From positions 47,242 through 111,241 of the forward strand of contig JAFQYM010000038.1 in the NCBI GenBank assembly GCA_017406465.1: a stretch of 64,000 nt of DNA, written 5' to 3'. The first letter of the stretch is position 1; each line of letters begins with the position of its first letter. This document shows, piece after piece, positions 58,318 through 64,000 of this stretch. Below the pieces are notes generated by a model that was not told the DNA's origin, did no database searches, and was given only the letters and a program-made list of their open reading frames with translations. The stretch comes from Kiritimatiellia bacterium. GTDB taxonomy: Bacteria > Verrucomicrobiota > Kiritimatiellia > RFP12 > UBA1067. Made by a program: the position numbers and the translations under genes.

Positions 58318-59682
58318 ATGAATAGCAAGACGCTCGTTTTCTCCGTCACGACAATCCTCTCCGCATCGACACTCTTTGCCGAGCCTCGCGTCGACCAGTC
58401 CGCTGTCACGCTTGCGCAGGATTCGCAGTCGCGTCTCGTCACGGTCGGCTACGAACTAACAGGCGAGCCGGCCGTCGTCACCGTTGACTTCCAGACGAAC
58501 ACCCTTGCGAACGCCGCCGGTGACTGGGTTTCCATTGGCGACGTCAACTTCACAAACGTCATTGGAGACGTGAATCAGGTCGTGCAGCCAGGAGTGCGCA
58601 CAATCACCTGGCAGCCAGACAAGAGCTGGCCCGGACAGCGCATCAACGATGGCCGCGTCCGCGCCGTAGTGAAGGCGTGGGCGACCAACGCGCCGCCCGA
58701 CTACTGCGTCGTCTGCCTTCTTTCCAACGCGGACATCCAGACGCGTCAGGAAACCGACGTGACCTTCAACCCCATCCGCCGCCGCTACTTCGTCAGCAGC
58801 AATGCCGTGCCCGGCGGCGTCCAGGACCGTATGTACAAAACCGACTACCTCCTTCTCCGCAAGTGCCCGGCGGCGGGCGTCGTCTGGCGCATGGGTGAGG
58901 CCGGCTCCACAAGCGCCACGACCTACCCGCACAAAGTCCGCCTAACGCGCGACTACTACATCGGCATTTACGAAGTGACCTACGGGCAGTACAAGGGCAT
59001 CTTCGGTTCGGCGCCGACCGCATGGTCCTCGGACAACGCCGATGGCGAAAACAAGGAAATCCATCCGGCGATGTATGTTTACTGGACAAATCTCAGGGGC
59101 AATGCCACTTCGTATCCATGGCCGGACGCCAACACCAACGCAAACCACAGCGTGGCTGCAGACAGCTTCTTCGGAAAACTGCGCACACTCTCGGGAATCG
59201 CTTCCTTCGACCTTCCGACGGAGGCGCAATGTGAGTATGCCTGCCGCGCCGGAACGGGAACCGACTATGCGAACGGCGGGAAAGTGACCGATATGGGCTG
59301 GACGAAATCAAACAGCGCAAAAGGTGTAACCGTGGACGCATATAGCATATATGCCGCCAGCATGCACACCGTCGGATTGAAACAGCCGAACAACTGGGGT
59401 CTGTACGACATGCACGGCAACGTTGGCGAGCACTGCCTCGACTGGTCTGCGGACTATGACGCCGAGGCCGCCGACAACGGCGACATTGCCGAGGATCCGG
59501 TCGGCGCGGCAACGGGAACCTCAAAAATAGTACGTGGCGGCGACGCCGAAGCCACCGACATCTACGCGAAAAGCTTTAATCGAACCGGTCGAAACACGAA
59601 CGGCCAATATCCCTCCCTGAATTTTTACAGCTCTCGTGTCTATGTCGGCTTCCGCGTTGTCTGCGACGCCGTGGCGAAGTAG
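58318..59682 (+). CDS. secreted SUMF1/FGE-sulfatase-domain protein, probably non-catalytic
   Basis: 454 residues with a signal peptide (MNSKTLVFSVTTILSASTLF, then AEP). An Ig-like N-terminal domain (about 20-140) leads into a formylglycine-generating-enzyme-like domain: YYIGIYEVTYGQYKGIFG, FDLPTEAQCEYACRAGTGTD, NNWGLYDMHGNVGEHCLDW and KIVRGGDAEATDIYAKSFNR, ending VYVGFRVVCDA. The catalytic cysteine pair of true FGE, expected in the RGG...R segment, is absent, so sulfatase activation is unlikely and sugar or protein binding more so. Such proteins are numerous in Kiritimatiellota. AAAGGAG precedes the start. Confidence 0.75.
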   Translation: MNSKTLVFSVTTILSASTLFAEPRVDQSAVTLAQDSQSRLVTVGYELTGEPAVVTVDFQTNTLANAAGDWVSIGDVNFTNVIGDVNQVVQPGVRTITWQPDKSWPGQRINDGRVRAVVKAWATNAPPDYCVVCLLSNADIQTRQETDVTFNPIRRRYFVSSNAVPGGVQDRMYKTDYLLLRKCPAAGVVWRMGEAGSTSATTYPHKVRLTRDYYIGIYEVTYGQYKGIFGSAPTAWSSDNADGENKEIHPAMYVYWTNLRGNATSYPWPDANTNANHSVAADSFFGKLRTLSGIASFDLPTEAQCEYACRAGTGTDYANGGKVTDMGWTKSNSAKGVTVDAYSIYAASMHTVGLKQPNNWGLYDMHGNVGEHCLDWSADYDAEAADNGDIAEDPVGAATGTSKIVRGGDAEATDIYAKSFNRTGRNTNGQYPSLNFYSSRVYVGFRVVCDAVAK

Positions 59683-59709
59683 TTTTGAACAACTTAAAGG
59701 AGAACACAC

Positions 59710-60543
59710 ATGACAACAAACATGCGCTTTGCCTTCATTGCGGCGTCAATGCTTGCCATAACGGCATTCGCCGCCGAGCCGGTCAAGGTCAATGACGGTG
59801 ACATGATTGCCTTCCTCGGCGACTCCATCACGGAGTACGGCAACGGCCCCGTCGGCTATGTGAACCTCGTGATGAAAGGGCTTGAAGTCGCCGGAGTAAC
59901 GAACGCCGTGAAGATTCCCGCAGGCCGTTCCGGCCACAAGTCCGACAACATGCGCGGCCGTCTCCAAAAGGACGTGCTCGACAAGCATCCGCAGTGGATG
60001 ACCCTCTCCTGCGGCGTCAACGACGTCTGGCACGGCGCGCGGGGCGTTCCGCTCGACGCCTACAAGGCCAACATCTCCAATATCCTCGACCGTTGTGCCG
60101 AGGCGGGGGTGAAGGTCGTCGTCCTCACGGCCACGATGATCGGCGAGGATCCGAACAACGGCAACAACAGGAAGCTCGCCGCATACAACGGCTTCCTCCG
60201 CGAAGAGGCGGCAGTCCGCGGTCTCCCGCTGGCCGACCTCAACGCCGACATGCAGGCCCTGCTGAAGACCTACCCACCCGAGGTCAAGGGCAACAAGCTC
60301 ACCGCGGACGGCGTCCACATGGCGTGGGACGGCAACCGCATGATGGCGCGAGGCGTCCTACGCGCCTTCGGCGTGCCCGAGGAGGCGCTTCCCGAAATAG
60401 AGAAAGCCTGGCGCCAGATCCGCGGCTTCAGGGAGTACCGCATTTCCGTCTCCGCCGACGAGGCGAAGGCCATCGAAGAGCGCGCCAAGGCGGATGGCCG
60501 CAATGTCGTCGAAAGCGCCCGCGACTTCCTTCTTGGCAAGTAG
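59710..60543 (+). CDS. secreted SGNH/GDSL hydrolase (carbohydrate esterase-like)
   Basis: 277 residues with a signal peptide ending TAFAAEP. Catalytic blocks are complete: block I FLGDSITEYG (Ser39), block II region AGRSGHKSDN with Gly72, block III GVNDVW (Asn104), and block V DGVHM (Asp200, His203). Similar enzymes remove acetyl groups from plant polysaccharides. It has a C-terminal helical extension of about 50 residues. AAAGGAG precedes the ATG. The gene neighbours suggest one polysaccharide-processing operon. Confidence 0.85.
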   Translation: MTTNMRFAFIAASMLAITAFAAEPVKVNDGDMIAFLGDSITEYGNGPVGYVNLVMKGLEVAGVTNAVKIPAGRSGHKSDNMRGRLQKDVLDKHPQWMTLSCGVNDVWHGARGVPLDAYKANISNILDRCAEAGVKVVVLTATMIGEDPNNGNNRKLAAYNGFLREEAAVRGLPLADLNADMQALLKTYPPEVKGNKLTADGVHMAWDGNRMMARGVLRAFGVPEEALPEIEKAWRQIRGFREYRISVSADEAKAIEERAKADGRNVVESARDFLLGK

Positions 60544-60559
60544 TAATTAGGGACAACCT

Positions 60560-62995
60560 ATGAACCATTCAACTCTTCAACTCTTCAACCGTTCAACTTT
60601 GGCGGCGCTGGCCGTTGCCGCGTTTGCGGCGACGTCGGCGCACGCCGAATCCACCAGCTACTGGTTCCGCGTCACTGCGCCAGAAGCGATCGGGGCGCGG
60701 CTTGAGACCACGCTCATCCCCTCGCGGATGCGGGAGATTGGACTTGGAAAGTCGAAAATCGGGGACGACGGTCGCTCCGGCTGGGTTCGGATGCCGCGCA
60801 TCCTCGCCAACGGCGGCAAGTGCGAACTCTACGCCGGACTCGTCCTGCGTCTGAGGGAGGGAACGAACTATGTCGCGAAGACGTCCGTCGGCTTTGAACT
60901 CGCCGCGGCGCCGGAAGCCGAGCCGTTCCAGACGCTCCCGGCGCTGAATGTGGAGGGTGGCGTCGTCACCGCCATCATCGACGCGAATGCCCCCGGAGCG
61001 AAGCCGCGGATGTTCTGGTTCCCGGAACACCTCGACGCGCTTGAAAAGGTGCTCGACGACGCGGGCTACGCCGAACTCGCCGCTGCCGACTTCGGCGGCA
61101 TCGTCGTCAACTACAACTTCGTAATTCATCGCTTCAGCCCATTGTCGGCGATGACGCGCGACCCGCGCCTCTTCGCCCAGCTGAAGCGTTGCGGCCGCAA
61201 GCTCGGCGGCAACTGCGGCGACTTCGGCGCGAAGTGGCTGCCGGAGGACGCCTCCACGCTTGCCTATCGTTTTATCACGGGCGGCGGCAACAAGGGACTC
61301 TACGTCCCGCGCGACGAGGGGTGGACGGACAAGTGCCGCGCATTTTGGGAAAAGGCGCTCCATTCTCTACAGAAAGATGGCAGACTCGTCGATTCCGTGA
61401 AAATCGGGGACGAGGTGACATTGATCAACTGCCTTACGAACTCGCCGGTTCTACGCGCAGGATTCGAGCGGGAGCGCGCACGGCTTGCGCCGGAGCTGCC
61501 CGCCGACACGGCCATTGAGGCCATGAAGCACCGCAAATGGTCCCGGCCCGAGAGTCGCGAGTCGCGGCTTTCGCGCTATCTGACTATGCGCGCTCTCAAC
61601 AGGGAGACCGCCTTTGTCTATCGCGATGCCACAGACGAGGCAAAGCGCGTCCTCGGACCGCAAGTTAGGACAAAGGTGAATTTGCTGGCGATGTATTATG
61701 GTGGTGGCGCATCGACCTCCCAGACCTGGTTCTTCACCCCGGACATGCTCATGCTGGCCCGCGAAGGATCGCTGGACTTCCCAGAAATACAGGGGCTAAC
61801 TCCCTATTACCCGCCCACGGGCCCCTTTGCGGACTTGCTGCTTTCGCCGATGTTCGCAGCGCAGATGCGAGAACTCAACACGCGGCCCGGAGGCGGGTCG
61901 ATCCTGATGCTTTTCCCGTGCCGAAGCGAGAAGGACTCTTACGCGCACGCGCTCATGACGGCGCTTCTGAACGCGGACACGAACCTCTCGATTTACACCT
62001 TCGGCTTCCGCGCCAGCGGCTGGGAATGGGCCGACGTGCCGGAGAAGTGGCTTGCGATTGCCCGCTGCACGCACTGGCTCCCCACGGTCGCGCCATACCT
62101 GGTTGGGCAGAAGCGCCAGAAGGCGGACGTCGCCATCCTCGCCACGGAGTCGACAGACCTCTGGCGGACCAATCCCCTTGACGCCTCCAAGTCCGAGATG
62201 CGCGGTCTGACCTATGCCATCCGGTTTTCCGGATTCCGCGTCGATTTCGTCCGCGAGCACATGGTCGAGGACGGGTTGTTGGACGGCTACAAGGTGCTGT
62301 GGGCGACAATGCCCCATGCGAACCGCGTCGTGCAGGGCAGGATTCTTGAATGGGTGAAAGCCGGAGGGACGCTCGTCCTCGCGCCCGATGCCCTCTCGCG
62401 CGACGAGGCCGATGACCCGTCGGCGCTCTTCGACGAATGGCGCGCCAACGGCGCAGTGACAGGAGTCGCTCCAATCAGCGAGTTCGAGTACGCGAAGACG
62501 GACTCCTCCGTCCCAGTAAGGGAAACATCGATCGGCAAGGGCAAGGTCATCGCCTTCCCCTACATGGCTGGCATGAACTTCTGTTCGGGCGCAGCGCGGC
62601 AAGTCCGTGATTACCGCGATGAGACGATTGTTCAAAACGGGCTTGACGAACTCAACGGCACCGTCCGCTACGGCGTCGCCTACTGGATGGAGGGCGACGA
62701 GGCGGTGCGCGAGAAAATCGCCGCCGTCGCCGAGGCGGGTGGTGCAACGCGGCAGATCAAGCTTTCGCACGGCAACATCGACGCCGGCGTTCTTGACGAC
62801 GGCACACGCGCCTTTGTCGGCTTTGCCAACTACAATGTCAGCGAGGTGAAAGGGCTCGTCGCCACCTTCAAGCTCAAGAAGCGCTACGAGAACGTCAAGA
62901 CCCTCGACGGTGCGTCCGTCAAGGTCGAGTGGGACGGCACAACCGCCCGCTGCGCATTCGATCTCGGCGACGCGCAGGCGTTGTTGTTTGAGTAG
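60560..62995 (+). CDS. large secreted glycosidase-like protein with GATase-like domain
   Basis: 811 residues. The signal peptide is MNHSTLQLFNRSTLAALAVA followed by an Ala-rich stretch ending AHAE; its first 14 codons are a TTCAACTC-type tract (60566-60597). After an N-terminal beta domain, a barrel-like region runs to about residue 520 (TFGFRASGWEWADVPEKWLA). A Rossmann-like segment follows (ADVAILATESTDLWRTNPLD, then LLDGYKVLWATMPHANRVVQ and WVKAGGTLVLAPDA), resembling the beta-galactosidase trimerisation or amidotransferase-like fold. No CAZy family can be named. AGGGA precedes the ATG. Confidence 0.6.
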   Translation: MNHSTLQLFNRSTLAALAVAAFAATSAHAESTSYWFRVTAPEAIGARLETTLIPSRMREIGLGKSKIGDDGRSGWVRMPRILANGGKCELYAGLVLRLREGTNYVAKTSVGFELAAAPEAEPFQTLPALNVEGGVVTAIIDANAPGAKPRMFWFPEHLDALEKVLDDAGYAELAAADFGGIVVNYNFVIHRFSPLSAMTRDPRLFAQLKRCGRKLGGNCGDFGAKWLPEDASTLAYRFITGGGNKGLYVPRDEGWTDKCRAFWEKALHSLQKDGRLVDSVKIGDEVTLINCLTNSPVLRAGFERERARLAPELPADTAIEAMKHRKWSRPESRESRLSRYLTMRALNRETAFVYRDATDEAKRVLGPQVRTKVNLLAMYYGGGASTSQTWFFTPDMLMLAREGSLDFPEIQGLTPYYPPTGPFADLLLSPMFAAQMRELNTRPGGGSILMLFPCRSEKDSYAHALMTALLNADTNLSIYTFGFRASGWEWADVPEKWLAIARCTHWLPTVAPYLVGQKRQKADVAILATESTDLWRTNPLDASKSEMRGLTYAIRFSGFRVDFVREHMVEDGLLDGYKVLWATMPHANRVVQGRILEWVKAGGTLVLAPDALSRDEADDPSALFDEWRANGAVTGVAPISEFEYAKTDSSVPVRETSIGKGKVIAFPYMAGMNFCSGAARQVRDYRDETIVQNGLDELNGTVRYGVAYWMEGDEAVREKIAAVAEAGGATRQIKLSHGNIDAGVLDDGTRAFVGFANYNVSEVKGLVATFKLKKRYENVKTLDGASVKVEWDGTTARCAFDLGDAQALLFE

Positions 62996-63034
62996 TCGAT
63001 GGTGGAAGAATATCATACATCGGGGATGCAGAAA

Positions 63035-64000
63035 ATGAGAACGCTCTGCGGAACAATTCTCGCGGCGGTGGTTGCGACAACATGCATGGTTGGCACTGCG
63101 GCTGAGGCGGAGAAGATGCCGACGGTAGCCTCGGCGAAAGTGCCGGAGGCGAAGCATGTCTTTTCGATGTCTTGCAAGGTAACGGCGGTGAACGGCGACC
63201 TCGCGACGGCGGAAGGGCGCGCGAAGGCGATAGCTTGGTGGAAGAAATATGGTTTCACGAAACTCTGGCTCGAGAGCTACCGACACGGCGAGCGCGTGCC
63301 GACCGAAAGACTCGTCGAGGAGCGCGATGCATTCCGTGCCGAGGGCTTCGAGGTCTGCGGCATGATAACCCCGACGATGCTGAACGACCCGAAACCCGGC
63401 GCAAAGGAGGCGCAGATGATCGTCTGCTGGAGCGACCCGAAGGCGCGGGAACGCATGCGCGAGGAATGCGCACGGGCGGCAAGAATCTTCGACACAGTGA
63501 TTCTCGACGACTTCCTGTTTTCGAACTGCGGCGACGGCTGCGAGAGATGCCGCGCATACAAGGCGGCGCGGAAAATCTCGGACTTGGGGGAGTACAGGCG
63601 GACGCTCATGTACGAAGTGTGCGAGCGCGACATTCTCCCTGCCGCGAAGAATGCCAACCCGGAATCGCACTTCATCATCAAGTATCCCTGCTGGTGGCGC
63701 AGATACGAGAAGGGAGGCTATTCGCCGGCGCTTCAGGCGTCGCTCTTCGGCGAATGCTGGGTCGGGACCGAAACGCGTGACGCGAATCCCGAGCCGATAC
63801 AGGCGTGCTGGATCATGGCGTGGATGAACGAGGTCACAGGCGGCAGATGCGGCGGCGGGTGGTACGACGCATTGGACTGCACGCCGGAGAAGTTCGTGGA
63901 ACAGGCGTACTACACGATTCTCGGCGGCGCAAAGGAGTCGCTTGTCCACTGCTACGACTATCTGCTCTCGGACGACCCGGGGCGGACGCCGTTCGGCGAA
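63035..64000 (+). CDS. secreted glycosidase-like protein, 3' end outside window
   Basis: Open from ATG 63035 to the window edge (322 codons). It starts with a signal peptide (MRTLCGTILAAVVATTCMVG). The body looks like a beta/alpha barrel: KYGFTKLWLESYRHGE (a barrel strand with Glu), GFEVCGMITPTML, FDTVILDDFLFSNCGDGCER, FIIKYPCWWRRYEKGGYSPA and SLFGECWVGTETRD. The DDF and GE pairs at strand ends are plausible catalytic acids. GGGGA lies 9 nt upstream; ATG 63026 is an alternative start. Likely co-transcribed with the preceding gene, 40 bp upstream. Confidence 0.6.
   Translation, partial: MRTLCGTILAAVVATTCMVGTAAEAEKMPTVASAKVPEAKHVFSMSCKVTAVNGDLATAEGRAKAIAWWKKYGFTKLWLESYRHGERVPTERLVEERDAFRAEGFEVCGMITPTMLNDPKPGAKEAQMIVCWSDPKARERMREECARAARIFDTVILDDFLFSNCGDGCERCRAYKAARKISDLGEYRRTLMYEVCERDILPAAKNANPESHFIIKYPCWWRRYEKGGYSPALQASLFGECWVGTETRDANPEPIQACWIMAWMNEVTGGRCGGGWYDALDCTPEKFVEQAYYTILGGAKESLVHCYDYLLSDDPGRTPFGE

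Noticed and set aside
61796..63949. 717-codon antisense frame opposite the last two genes
   Set aside because: Both plus-strand proteins have signal peptides and ordered motifs; the antisense product does not.
1..64000. tRNA, rRNA, prophage or complete insertion sequence
   Set aside because: No cloverleaf-like sequence, rRNA segment, integrase, capsid or transposase gene was recognised in any gap or frame.

Overview
The window is a GC-rich, densely packed bacterial chromosome segment with translationally coupled operons (many ATGA overlaps) and no rRNA, tRNA or CRISPR that I can see. The gene content suggests an uncultured anaerobic member of the PVC superphylum, most likely a gut or rumen Kiritimatiellota-type bacterium. 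This is inference. It rests on an [FeFe]-hydrogenase maturase (HydG), a V-type ATPase whose rotor subunit carries the Na+-ligand pattern, an SSS sodium/sugar symporter, a PATR-like secreted beta-helix protein, FGE-like (SUMF1) secreted proteins, and many large secreted glycosidase-like proteins of no clear family. A Lentisphaerota or Verrucomicrobiota host is the main alternative.

Layout. 1-10.8 kb: the end of an FAD oxidoreductase that runs in frame into an M3 oligopeptidase, a CPBP membrane protease, a methyltransferase, a membrane protein, two tandem paralogous secreted glycosidase-like proteins and a convergent acyltransferase. 10.9-19.5 kb: hrpB, a VWA protein with a sensor kinase/response regulator pair, then hemW and metK on the minus strand. 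19.9-27.2 kb: hydG, then V-ATPase subunits D, I and K followed by a YfhO-like membrane protein, an acyl carrier protein and a lipoprotein phosphodiesterase. 27.3-35.5 kb: a GntR/LacI-type regulator divergent from an RpiB-like isomerase, a secreted ADP-ribosylglycohydrolase-like protein, a PATR protein, a metallo-beta-lactamase-fold lipoprotein and a sugar permease. 36.0-38.3 kb: rplY-rpsF-ssb-rpsR-rplI. 38.7-45.8 kb: a sodium/sugar symporter and a pentose operon (isomerase, two FGGY kinases, araD). 45.8-48.4 kb: an aroK-aroB fusion and aroA. 48.4-58.0 kb: an accessory zone with AAA ATPases (one intact, one internally deleted), a NarL-type two-component system with a frameshifted kinase, a GH31 enzyme, a hipA toxin remnant with HipB-like operators, and an AbiEi-AbiEii-metallophosphoesterase operon. 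58.0-64.0 kb: a secreted carbohydrate-related cluster (FGE-like, SGNH esterase, two glycosidase-like proteins, the last cut by the window end).

Three cross-cutting signals stand out. First, nearly every promoter I can place is an extended -10 of form TGN-TATAAT, and six genes start only 6-8 nt after it, so their mRNAs should be leaderless. Second, several unrelated short palindromic elements sit inside housekeeping coding sequences without breaking the frame (hrpB twice, hemW, aroB), one of them with a clean 8-bp target duplication. Third, intergenic DNA carries recurrent structured motifs: an 86-bp hairpin with covarying arms, a TATCC...GGATA hairpin at an identical distance from two promoters, and several minisatellite-like tracts, one of which now encodes the start of a signal peptide.
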